A program made the translations under genes and the position numbers. The notes beneath the pieces are model-generated. The model had not been told where the DNA came from. It worked only from the letters and a program-made list of their open reading frames with translations, and made no database searches. A stretch of 64,000 nucleotides of DNA from Ascidiaceihabitans sp029251465. Its GTDB lineage: Bacteria; Pseudomonadota; Alphaproteobacteria; Rhodobacterales; Rhodobacteraceae. This document shows, piece after piece, positions 42,959-51,249 of the stretch. Positions within the stretch are counted from its first letter, which is position 1; every line of letters begins with the position of its first letter. The DNA lies in the NCBI RefSeq assembly GCF_042932805.1, contig NZ_CP170633.1, forward strand, positions 3,224,001-3,288,000. Direction: 5' to 3'.

Positions 42959-45144
42959 GATGTGCCCCCAATCAAAGCGTTTGCCGCTTTGACAATGCCG
43001 TGAACAGACGGCAGTGGTGCTGCATATGCAGGCCCCGTTGCGATAAACGAATCTTCGGCTGTCACCCGCGCAAACGAAGCTATCCCGGCTTCAGCAAACA
43101 TCGCCATCAACCCTTCGGACTGGCTGCCCGTGTCCCGACATTCATCAACGATCAGAACATGTGCGCACCCGTCCAGCGCTTGCATCAAGGCGTCTTTTGG
43201 TAACGGTGCCAGCCAACGCAAATCGATCACACGAGACTGAATATCTTGATCGTTCAGCGCTGATTGCGCTTTTCGCGACAAGTAGCACCCGTTGCCATAT
43301 GTCACGATCGCAATGTCCGCTCCATCGCCATAGACACCCACCTTGCCCAGCGGGATACTTTGATCCGCTGACGGGTATATCCCCATGAACGCTCCGTCTT
43401 TTTCATCGAACAAGTCACGCATCGGATACAACGCAATGGGTTCCAAAAACACGACAACGCGCTGTTCAACACGCGCCAAACGCACGGCTTCTCGCATCAT
43501 CATGGCAGCATCCGGCCCGTTAGACGGGCACGCGATGATCACACCCGGAATGTCGCGCAGCACGGCGATTGAGTTGTCATTGTGAAAATGCCCACCAAAC
43601 CCTTTTTGGTAGCCAAGCCCCGCAATGCGCAGCACCATCGGATTGGTGAATTGACCGTTTGAAAAGAACGGCAAAGTCGCGGCTTCGCCACGCAGTTGGT
43701 CTTCGGCGTTGTGCAGATAGGCCAGAAATTGAATTTCGGGCATCGGCACAAACCCGTTCTGGCCCATGCCAATCGCAAGGCCAAGAATGGATTGTTCGTC
43801 CAGCAGCGTGTCGATGACCCGGTCCGGCCCAAAACGCGATTGCAGCTTTTGCGTAACGCCATAAACGCCGCCTTTGCGCCCGACGTCTTCGCCCATCACG
43901 CAAATTTCACCATGTTCCAGCATCAGATCGGTTAGTGCCCAATTGATCAATTTGGACATGGGCTGAGGCTGGTCCATGGCGCGAAGATCTGATCCGAAAG
44001 CCGCAGCGCGTGCCTCTGGCGTAGGTCCATTTGTTGGCTGGCAATCACGCGCGGGCGGGATCAAGCTGGCTTTGACCTCTTGCGCGGTTTGCAAACGCGG
44101 ACGTTTGATAACCTGCGCGGCCACCCGTTCTGTGCGCGCGCAGGTTTCAGTGTAAATATCCAACGCCGCGTTCGGGGCAAGCGCACCAGCCTGCCGTAAC
44201 AGGCGAACCGAATGCAGCAACGGATCGTTGGCCTCATCCGCCTCGACCTCGGCTTTGGGCAGATAGCTGGTCGCAACATCAGCGCCTGCATGGCCGTACA
44301 GCCGCACGGTACGCAGGTGCAAAAACGCAGGTTTACGATGGCGGCGCACATAGTCAGCCGCCTGTTTTGCAACCGCATGTGCCGCGTAAATGTCGAGCCC
44401 GTCAGTCTGAAAATACTTGATCCCCGGCCGGTACCGCATCGACATTTCGATCCAACCCGCCGGTGTTTTGGTGGATATCCCGATCCCGTTATCTTCGCAC
44501 ACAAACAGCAGCGGAAGCGGCGTGTTTTGGATGGATGTCCAGCCGGCAGTATTGATCGCGCCCTGCGCCGTTGAATGGTTCGCAGATGCATCCCCAAAGC
44601 TGCACATCACGATGGCATCATCATCGAACAACTTGTGCTCGATCGCGATACGGCGCGCGGCACCAATAGCATAGGCGGACCCAACGGCCTTGGGCAAATG
44701 GCTGGCGATGGTTGAGGTTTGCGGCGGGATCATCAGATCGCGTGACCCCAGCACTTTGTGGCGACCGCCGGAAATCGGATCATCCGAGGAACAGGCAAAG
44801 GACAGCAACATATCCCAAGCCATGTTTTGCCCCGGCACTTGGGCGGCACGGGCAATCTGAAACGCACCGTCGCGGTAGTGCAAAAATGCAGGGTCCGTGG
44901 GGCGCAAGGCATGCGCAACAGCCGCCATACCTTCGTGGCCAGAGGAGCCGATTGTGTAAAACCCCTGCCCCTGTTTTTGCATCTTGCGACTGGTGCGATC
45001 AAGCGCACGGCTAAGGCATTGAGAGCGGAACAGCGACACGGCTTGATCGGCCGGCAGTGTTTCATTCGCAGGTGCGCCAACCGGAAAATCATTAGCCGCC
45101 ACCCGGGTCAGAAAATTGTCGTGAACGATGTCTGCGCGGTCCAT
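42955..45144 (-). CDS. Fused alpha-beta 2-oxoacid dehydrogenase E1 (thiamine diphosphate)
   Basis: A 729-residue fusion from ATG 45144 with AGGAGAG before it. The alpha half (about 30-370) has the ThDP motif starting CSFGDASANHSTAQGA and ending CEDNGIGIST, with GDA for the usual GDG. The beta half (about 400-729) has CVMGEDVGRKGGVYG, LDEQSILGLAIGMG, EIQFLAYLHNAEDQL and VVVFLEPIALYP. It resembles branched-chain/acetoin-type E1. No lipoyl E2 or E3 gene is in the window; the only partner is the acyltransferase downstream, overlapping by 4 bases. The substrate is unknown. Confidence 0.88.
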   Translation of the reverse strand: MDRADIVHDNFLTRVAANDFPVGAPANETLPADQAVSLFRSQCLSRALDRTSRKMQKQGQGFYTIGSSGHEGMAAVAHALRPTDPAFLHYRDGAFQIARAAQVPGQNMAWDMLLSFACSSDDPISGGRHKVLGSRDLMIPPQTSTIASHLPKAVGSAYAIGAARRIAIEHKLFDDDAIVMCSFGDASANHSTAQGAINTAGWTSIQNTPLPLLFVCEDNGIGISTKTPAGWIEMSMRYRPGIKYFQTDGLDIYAAHAVAKQAADYVRRHRKPAFLHLRTVRLYGHAGADVATSYLPKAEVEADEANDPLLHSVRLLRQAGALAPNAALDIYTETCARTERVAAQVIKRPRLQTAQEVKASLIPPARDCQPTNGPTPEARAAAFGSDLRAMDQPQPMSKLINWALTDLMLEHGEICVMGEDVGRKGGVYGVTQKLQSRFGPDRVIDTLLDEQSILGLAIGMGQNGFVPMPEIQFLAYLHNAEDQLRGEAATLPFFSNGQFTNPMVLRIAGLGYQKGFGGHFHNDNSIAVLRDIPGVIIACPSNGPDAAMMMREAVRLARVEQRVVVFLEPIALYPMRDLFDEKDGAFMGIYPSADQSIPLGKVGVYGDGADIAIVTYGNGCYLSRKAQSALNDQDIQSRVIDLRWLAPLPKDALMQALDGCAHVLIVDECRDTGSQSEGLMAMFAEAGIASFARVTAEDSFIATGPAYAAPLPSVHGIVKAANALIGGTS

Positions 45145-45376
45145 AAATCTCTCCTGAGCGGTTGGCACAGGGTTACCCCAGCTTTGAAAACGCGCAAGGG
45201 GGGAAACGGCACGAAGTGTGCGGTGGGTTATACAAAAAACGCATAGGACGCGCGGTCGCCACACCTATTTCTTGCGTGGGTCGCCTTCGTGCGACATAGT
45301 TCGACTATATTTTAGCTTCCGTTTTATGCCCGCCTGTTTGTGGCGATTTGTATTTGTTTCGATCAAAGGTCTTTAA

Positions 45377-46522
45377 ATGACGCACAAAACCGCACGCCTG
45401 ATTGTCTGGCTGTCTACTGCTGTTTCCATGGTCGCTGTCGCATTGATCGTCACTGGATGGTTGTTGGTTGGACACAACCTTGGCGCGCGCACAAAAGTCA
45501 TCAACTCAGCCGCCGAATTAGAAACTTTCCTAAGCGCCGCCGATGCAAAAGGCACAGTCGAGAACTCCAAAAGCGCGGATATCATTCGAATACCTACGGG
45601 GGTGTTCATCCAATCCGCATCCTTCAAATCCAGCACCGACGTCAATTTGATCGGTTTCATTTGGCAATACTATCCCTTGGATTTCCCGTTCGAGCGCGGT
45701 TTTTCTTTTCCCGAAGAAATCGACAGCTCGTTCGGGTTTGTCGAGACAGCGTATGACAAAACCATCATTTATAACGGCGCACCACACCAGTTGATCGGGT
45801 CGCGTTTTGATGTCACCGTGCGCCAGTCGTTCGATTATTCCAGCTATCCGTTGGATTTCCTGAATATCTGGCTGCGCATCTGGCCCAAGGATTGGACCGA
45901 TCATGCCAGCATCATTTTGGTCCCCGATTTCCAAAGCTACGAGGCTGAACGCCGTGCGGATTTTGGGTTGGACGGCGATTTAGTGCAAGGCGAATGGGAC
46001 ATCGTGCGCACGTTTTTTAGCTATCAGAACATACGATACGACACGAATTTCGGGCTGTCTTCGCGGGCCAAAAACACCACGTACAACGAGTTTTATTACA
46101 ACCTCGCAGCCGAGCGGAAATTCATCAATGCCTTCATCATAAATCTGGTGCCACTACTGGTGGTCAGCCTGCTGCTGTTCTCGGCGCTCATGACCATCTC
46201 GAATGACAAGGAGCAGGCGCGATTGTTCGGTTACAGCGCATCGGGCATTTTGGGCACCTGTTCTGCGCTGTTTTTCGTGGTGTTGCTTAGCCACATTCAG
46301 GTGCGCGGATTGTTCGTAGATTCGGGGCTGGTCTACATCGAATACTTCTATCTCGTGCTGTACGTCATGATCCTGCTGGTGGCGTTGAACGGGTATCTGT
46401 TTTCGTTGACGGGGGATCGGCGTGTGGCGCTGCTGCACAGGAACGATAACTTTTTGGCACGGGTCAGCTATTGGCCGCTGCTGTCGTGGTCATTGGCGGG
46501 CATGACGTGGTGGGCGTTGTGA
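45377..46522 (+). CDS. Membrane protein with pentameric ligand-gated-channel-like layout
   Basis: A 381-residue protein with one N-terminal helix (8-31), a 215-residue extracytoplasmic domain, then four C-terminal helices (about 249-271, 287-308, 318-344, 363-381). The domain contains IPTGVFIQSASF and, at 150-170, QSFDYSSYPLDFLNIWL, which resembles the Cys-loop FPFDxQ segment and following strand. Helix 1 of the four has a Pro (INLVPLLVV) preceded by Glu-Arg-Lys, as in pLGIC M1. This similarity was judged by eye. It diverges from the E1 gene. Without a structure match it stays a hypothetical membrane protein. Confidence 0.7.
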   Translation: MTHKTARLIVWLSTAVSMVAVALIVTGWLLVGHNLGARTKVINSAAELETFLSAADAKGTVENSKSADIIRIPTGVFIQSASFKSSTDVNLIGFIWQYYPLDFPFERGFSFPEEIDSSFGFVETAYDKTIIYNGAPHQLIGSRFDVTVRQSFDYSSYPLDFLNIWLRIWPKDWTDHASIILVPDFQSYEAERRADFGLDGDLVQGEWDIVRTFFSYQNIRYDTNFGLSSRAKNTTYNEFYYNLAAERKFINAFIINLVPLLVVSLLLFSALMTISNDKEQARLFGYSASGILGTCSALFFVVLLSHIQVRGLFVDSGLVYIEYFYLVLYVMILLVALNGYLFSLTGDRRVALLHRNDNFLARVSYWPLLSWSLAGMTWWAL

Positions 46523-46649
46523 AGCCAGCCCAATCTGCTAACGTTCCCAATATGACATTGTTCCAATCGCAAATTGGCGGCGGCTGTTTTCAGGTATCTT
46601 TTCTTTCACATCCAACACCCAAGACTTTTATCAAAGAGGACTAATTCAA

Positions 46650-47033
46650 ATGAAAATTCGAAACACTTCTGTGGCGATAGGTGCCGCGATCATGGGCATG
46701 GCAATGCTGTCGCAGCCAGCGTTTGCTGATTGCACGCGCCACATCTACAACAAATCGAAAAATGTTTGGTCTTACGGGTTCACCAAATCCGTCGATGAAA
46801 CGCTTGGCGATAATGCGATCATCATCGTCAGCGGGGCAACCGCGGTGATCGAACACGTCACAGGCGGAGAAGAGCCCAAGTGGCTACGCTTGGAAAAAGT
46901 GACCTACACGGATGGCAAGCCGCACTACAAAGCGTCGTTTCGCATGAATGGCTGTTACATCAAACATGACGGTCGAACCGATCGCGCCGTGCTGAATGAT
47001 CCAGCGGACGGTGATGTGATCTTTATCGATTAG
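46650..47033 (+). CDS. Small exported protein of unknown function
   Basis: A 127-residue protein with a clear signal peptide (MKIRNTSVAIGAAIMGMAML then SQPAFA). The mature part has Cys just after cleavage (DCTRHIYN) and one more in RMNGCYIKHDGRTDR, so a single disulfide is possible. I recognise no family. AAAGAGGA precedes the ATG. It lies 127 bases after the channel-like gene. Confidence 0.8.
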   Translation: MKIRNTSVAIGAAIMGMAMLSQPAFADCTRHIYNKSKNVWSYGFTKSVDETLGDNAIIIVSGATAVIEHVTGGEEPKWLRLEKVTYTDGKPHYKASFRMNGCYIKHDGRTDRAVLNDPADGDVIFID

Positions 47034-47044
47034 GTCCAAAACAG

Positions 47045-47078
47045 ATGCAGCAGGGGACATAGAAATTCCCTGCTGCAT
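47045..47078 (+). terminator. Perfect 11-bp hairpin after the exported protein gene
   Basis: ATGCAGCAGGG at 47045-47055 and CCCTGCTGCAT at 47068-47078 are exact inverted repeats around a 12-base loop. It begins 11 bases after the stop. No T tract follows. Confidence 0.55.
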
Positions 47079-47198
47079 TGATCAAGCGACAAAGCACATC
47101 GTCTAGCTGGCAGCAGCGACGTCTTGGGCTTTCGCGATCACACCCCAAACCACACATCCCTTCCCATCCTGCTCAATCTAGGGTATGCGCGCGCTATT

Positions 47199-47259
47199 GG
47201 GCGCTCGGACTCTAGCGCCCGAACAGACAATAAAGCGAGTCAGGGGCAATTCGGCCCCT
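47199..47259 (+). promoter_or_regulatory. Two leader hairpins before pnp
   Basis: GGGCGCT (47199-47205) pairs with AGCGCCC (47214-47220), and GGGGC (47243-47247) pairs with GCCCC (47254-47258). The second ends 35 bases before the pnp ATG. In E. coli an RNase III-cut leader stem controls pnp; a similar role here is inference. Confidence 0.45.
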
Positions 47260-47293
47260 ATGCAATGGCCAATGGGCCAACAAGGAAACTTAG

Positions 47294-49429
47294 ATGTTTA
47301 ACGTTACAACGAAATCTATGCAGTGGGGCGAAGAGACGCTGACACTGGAAACAGGCAAAGTCGCGCGTCAAGCCGACGGTTCTGTCATCGCCACACTGGG
47401 CGAGACATCCGTTATGGCCAACGTCACTTTTGCCAAAAAGCAAAAGCCGGGTCAGGATTTCTTTCCGCTGACCGTGCACTACCTCGAACGCTATTACGCC
47501 GCCGGTAAAGTACCAGGTGGCTTTTTCAAACGCGAAGCGCGCCCGTCAGAAAAAGAAACACTGACATCGCGCCTGATCGACCGTCCGTTGCGCCCACTGT
47601 TCGTCCCTGGCTTCAAAAACGAAGTTCTGGTGATGTGTACAGTTCTAAGCCACGACCTGGTCAATGACCCTGACATGGTTGCGATGATCGCAGCCTCTGC
47701 CGCGCTGACGATCTCTGGTGCGCCATTCATGGGCCCAATCGCTGCGTGCCGTGTTGGTTTCTCGGATGGTGAATACATCCTGAACCCTGAAATCGACGAC
47801 ATGCAGGACCTGCGCCTGAACCCTGAACAGCGTCTTGATCTGGTTGTTGCCGGTACCAAAGACGCCGTGATGATGGTTGAATCAGAAGCCTACGAACTGT
47901 CCGAGGCAGAAATGCTCGGCGCGGTGAAATTCGCCCACGATGCGTTCCAGCCTGTGATCGATCTGATCGTTGATCTGGCCGAAGATGCTGCAAAAGAGCC
48001 GTTCGATTACCAGCCTGCTGATTATTCCGAACTGTCTGCTGCTGTTGCAGCCGCTGGCGAAGCTGGCATGCGCGCTGCATTCGCAATCGGTGACAAGCAA
48101 GAGCGTACAACCGCAGTTGCAGCAGCCCGCGCCACAATCATGGACGCGCTGAGCGAAGAGCAACAAGGCGACGCAAACCTTGGTTCCGCAATGAAGGGCC
48201 TTGAGGCGTCAATCCTGCGCGGCGACATCGTCAAAACAGGTAAGCGTTTGGACGGTCGGGCGACGGATGAAATCCGCGACATCGTTTGCCAAACCGGTTT
48301 GCTGCCACGTACCCACGGTTCTGCCCTGTTTACGCGCGGCGAAACCCAAGGTTTGGTTGTGACCACGCTGGGCACCGGAGACGACGAACAGTTCATCGAC
48401 TCGCTGCACGGCAACTTCAAATCCAACTTCTTGCTGCACTATAACTTCCCACCCTATTCGGTTGGTGAAGCTGGTCGCGTGGGCCCTCCGGGTCGTCGCG
48501 AAATCGGTCACGGCAAATTGGCATGGCGCGCGTTGCAAGCCGTTCTGCCAGCCGCAACTGATTTCCCATACACGGTGCGCGTTGTGTCCGAGATCACAGA
48601 ATCCAACGGCTCGTCCTCAATGGCGTCCGTTTGCGGTGGTTCCTTGTCCATGATGGACGCGGGTGTGCCGTTGAAATCTGCGGTTGCTGGTGTGGCCATG
48701 GGCCTGATCATGGAAGACAGCGGCGACTACGCCATCCTGTCCGACATTTTGGGCGACGAAGATCACCTTGGCGACATGGACTTTAAAGTGGCGGGTACCG
48801 AAAACGGCATCACGTCTTTGCAAATGGACATCAAGATCGCAGGCATCACGCCAGAGATCATGGAAAAAGCGCTCGAGCAGGCACGTGCCGGCCGTTTGCA
48901 CATCCTTGGTGAAATGAGCAAAGCACTGACAGGTGCGGCTGACTTCTCGGTCCACGCCCCACGCATCGAAACCATGCAGATCCCAACGGACAAAATCCGC
49001 GAAGTGATCGGTTCGGGCGGTAAAGTGATCCGTGAAATCGTTGAAGTGTCCGGCGCCAAAGTCGACATCAACGACGAAGGCATCATCAAGATCGCATCGC
49101 CAAACGGTGACTCGATCAAGAAAGCCTACGACATGATCCACTCGATCGTGGCAGAGCCAGAAGAAGGCATGGTTTACACCGGTACAGTCGTCAAAATCGT
49201 CGATTTCGGTGCATTCGTGAACTTCTTTGGCAAACGCGACGGTCTGGTCCACGTGTCCCAAATCGAAAACCGCCGTTTGAACCACCCTTCCGACGTCCTC
49301 AAAGAGGGCCAAGAAGTGAAGGTCAAATTGCTGGGCTTTGACGACCGCGGCAAAGTCCGTCTGTCGATGAAAGTTGTCGATCAGGTTACCGGCGAAGAAG
49401 CCAAACCAGAAGCAGCTGCCGAGGAATAA
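47294..49429 (+). CDS. pnp: Polynucleotide phosphorylase
   Basis: A 711-residue 3'-to-5' exoribonuclease. It has two RNase PH domains (about 1-220 and 300-540; FFKREARPSEKE and HYNFPPYSVGEAGRVG are characteristic), an intervening helical domain, a KH domain (about 555-615, VIGSGGKVIREI) and an S1 domain (about 620-690). The length is standard. AAGGAAA precedes the ATG, and a strong terminator follows. It normally follows rpsO. Confidence 0.98.
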   Translation: MFNVTTKSMQWGEETLTLETGKVARQADGSVIATLGETSVMANVTFAKKQKPGQDFFPLTVHYLERYYAAGKVPGGFFKREARPSEKETLTSRLIDRPLRPLFVPGFKNEVLVMCTVLSHDLVNDPDMVAMIAASAALTISGAPFMGPIAACRVGFSDGEYILNPEIDDMQDLRLNPEQRLDLVVAGTKDAVMMVESEAYELSEAEMLGAVKFAHDAFQPVIDLIVDLAEDAAKEPFDYQPADYSELSAAVAAAGEAGMRAAFAIGDKQERTTAVAAARATIMDALSEEQQGDANLGSAMKGLEASILRGDIVKTGKRLDGRATDEIRDIVCQTGLLPRTHGSALFTRGETQGLVVTTLGTGDDEQFIDSLHGNFKSNFLLHYNFPPYSVGEAGRVGPPGRREIGHGKLAWRALQAVLPAATDFPYTVRVVSEITESNGSSSMASVCGGSLSMMDAGVPLKSAVAGVAMGLIMEDSGDYAILSDILGDEDHLGDMDFKVAGTENGITSLQMDIKIAGITPEIMEKALEQARAGRLHILGEMSKALTGAADFSVHAPRIETMQIPTDKIREVIGSGGKVIREIVEVSGAKVDINDEGIIKIASPNGDSIKKAYDMIHSIVAEPEEGMVYTGTVVKIVDFGAFVNFFGKRDGLVHVSQIENRRLNHPSDVLKEGQEVKVKLLGFDDRGKVRLSMKVVDQVTGEEAKPEAAAEE

Positions 49430-49455
49430 ACCCCTCTGTTAGCTTTCTAAAACTT

Positions 49456-49485
49456 GGGCCCTGTCGGAAACGTCGGGGCCCTTTT
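49456..49485 (+). terminator. Rho-independent terminator after pnp
   Basis: GGGCCCTGTCG and CGTCGGGGCCC pair (one G-T, one mismatch) around a GAAA tetraloop, followed by TTTT. It starts 27 bases after pnp and overlaps the 3' end of the converging gene. Confidence 0.88.
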
Positions 49486-50197
49486 AGTTTGGTGTCTTAA
49501 GCGACAAAAACTGTGCCAAGCCAAGTGGATCATAACCCGCGTCCCTTACAAATGTCGGCAGCCAATAGCCTTCAAAGTATTTTGCCGGATCAGCTTTTTG
49601 ACGCTGTGCTTCGGTCAGGCAAATCAGTCCATGCACCTCATTATTTTGCCAATGGATCATGATCCCGTCTGCGGTTACAGCACTGGGTGTATTGCCTTCG
49701 ACTTCTAAGGTTGGCAGATTCGATGCGAAATTGGTGACCGGACAAGAGCATGATTCATCTCGCCACTCGCCCCAAAGTTGGACAATTTCGATTTCCAATG
49801 CGGTAAAGTAATCGAACAATGTTGGTTCAGTAATGGCCGGAAGCCAATCTTCTTCGGGAGGGTAGAGACCGGTTTCTTGTCGCAAATTATCCAATGAGTT
49901 TATAAGGCTGGTATCCGCTTCAATTTCATCTGCATGACCCACAGCCCAAAGCCACACGGTGCGCACGAACCTATTAAAATCGGAACCTTCGATTTGATCG
50001 AAAACCTCACGCCACGTGACCGAAACACTCTGTTCCTTGACCACATTTTCAAAGCCAACTGGGGCTGAGCGAGGGTATTCGGGTGGGTATTGGATCATTG
50101 ATAATACCTCTGCAACAGACTTTGATCCAACATGTTGCGGCCCATATGCGTGCAAGAGTGGATGATAGCCGTCCACCCTGAAAAATGAGTTCAGCAC
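49484..50197 (-). CDS. Acidic protein of unknown function, probably lacking its N-terminus
   Basis: A 237-residue soluble acidic protein rich in Trp and Tyr (VWLWAVGHADEIEAD, GYWLPTFVRDAGYDPLGL). I recognise no family. The only in-frame start is a GTG at 50197 with no good ribosome site. The frame stays open 9 more codons upstream to a TAG at 50225-50227, and beyond that TAG another 41 coding-like codons follow in the same frame. The gene may be the 3' part of a disrupted gene, or an immunity-like gene after a lost neighbour. Confidence 0.55.
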   Translation of the reverse strand: MLNSFFRVDGYHPLLHAYGPQHVGSKSVAEVLSMIQYPPEYPRSAPVGFENVVKEQSVSVTWREVFDQIEGSDFNRFVRTVWLWAVGHADEIEADTSLINSLDNLRQETGLYPPEEDWLPAITEPTLFDYFTALEIEIVQLWGEWRDESCSCPVTNFASNLPTLEVEGNTPSAVTADGIMIHWQNNEVHGLICLTEAQRQKADPAKYFEGYWLPTFVRDAGYDPLGLAQFLSLKTPN

Positions 50198-50224
50198 GAC
50201 ATAGAAATGATCGTAGCAACCCTC

Positions 50225-50350
50225 CTACCATTCAGCCAACGGCGTGTCATAAGGCGATGGAAAAACATGGCGCGGGATATCAGTCACCACGTCATACTGA
50301 GGAAAGTAGGGTTTGGGATCAAGCCTGGCTGTTATTCTTGAATGAATGAG
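50225..50350 (-). pseudogene. Open 41-codon segment ending in TAG, likely gene remnant
   Basis: Between the phhA stop and the 237-residue gene, the minus strand encodes 41 residues including DPKPYFPQYDVVTDIPRHVF and then SPYDTPLAEW before TAG. It has no start codon of its own and is in frame both with phhA upstream (after its TAG) and with the 237-residue gene downstream. Its composition looks coding. Either a nonsense mutation split one gene, or this is the tail of a gene deleted on its 5' side. Confidence 0.5.
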
Positions 50351-51136
50351 CTAAGCAGCATCGTCAAAAAGGCTCGGCAAATCCCCCAGTCGTGCAGCTT
50401 CATCCAACATCGCTTGCATGTCACACTCCAAACTGTTGGCCAGTTGCTCAAAACTGTCAATTTCAAAATACACCGGTTGCAGAATATCGATCCGGTAAGG
50501 TGTGCGCAGGACTGTCATCAGATCAAACGGCATCACTTTGGGGGCGTCTGTCATCGCATAGGCCAGCTCTTCTGGGCTGCTGATAATGCCGGCGCCGAAC
50601 GCCTTGCGCGCACCGTTTTCACGGATCAAACCGAACTCAACTGTGAACCAGAACAGGCGAAACAGCCGCTCGGAATAGTCATTCCCCAAATCCAACGCCA
50701 ACCGCCCGAACCGTTCCATAAACTGGCAAAACGCTTCGTTCGTCAGCATCGGGCAGTGGCCAAAACACTCGTGGAAAATGTCCGGCTCTTCGATGTAGTC
50801 GAAATGCTCGCGCCGCCGGATAAAGGTCGCGACGGGAAAGCGGCGCTCGCTGAGCAACGTCGAAAATTCATCCTGCGGGATCAGCGCATCCACTGCTTTG
50901 ACCCCTGATCCGTTGATCGCATTCAGCCGCGCATTGATGTCGACAACTTGCGGTACCGTGTCGCCGATCATGCCGAGCGCGGCTTGCCCATCCAGATAGG
51001 CCGCACAGGCATGTGTCCGCAGATTTGCCATTTGCTGGTCGAACAGATCACGCCAAACGGCGGTTTCTGATGCGGTGTAGTGAAACAAGCCGTTCGCGCC
51101 GGCAATTTTAGACTCGTAATCAGCAGTTATTGGCAT
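50351..51136 (-). CDS. phhA: Phenylalanine 4-monooxygenase
   Basis: A 261-residue non-haem iron, pterin-dependent hydroxylase converting phenylalanine to tyrosine. Iron ligands H122 and H127 (DIFHECFGHCP) and E167 (LFWFTVEFGLI) are present. The length fits bacterial single-domain enzymes without a regulatory domain. It diverges from an AsnC/Lrp-type regulator, the expected controller. Its TAG stop is followed in frame by the open 41-codon segment described separately. Confidence 0.96.
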   Translation of the reverse strand: MPITADYESKIAGANGLFHYTASETAVWRDLFDQQMANLRTHACAAYLDGQAALGMIGDTVPQVVDINARLNAINGSGVKAVDALIPQDEFSTLLSERRFPVATFIRRREHFDYIEEPDIFHECFGHCPMLTNEAFCQFMERFGRLALDLGNDYSERLFRLFWFTVEFGLIRENGARKAFGAGIISSPEELAYAMTDAPKVMPFDLMTVLRTPYRIDILQPVYFEIDSFEQLANSLECDMQAMLDEAARLGDLPSLFDDAA

Positions 51137-51249
51137 GGTTTTGTCCCTTATGGCTTTTGACTACGATCCCCCTAATTCTGCACAAAGTGCTTTCAATTCA
51201 CTCGCAATTATGATGGGATTTGGAAAATTATCCATTCAGAGTCGAAAAT

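Noticed and set aside
41858..47100. Block between rpsO and pnp as a prophage or genomic island with integrase
   Set aside because: No integrase, transposase, tRNA target or flanking repeat was seen; only the break in gene order is evident.
49484..50350. Genome-wide amber recoding (for example pyrrolysine) explaining the TAG codons
   Set aside because: phhA ends with TAG at its normal family C-terminus, so TAG acts as stop here; recoding has no other support.
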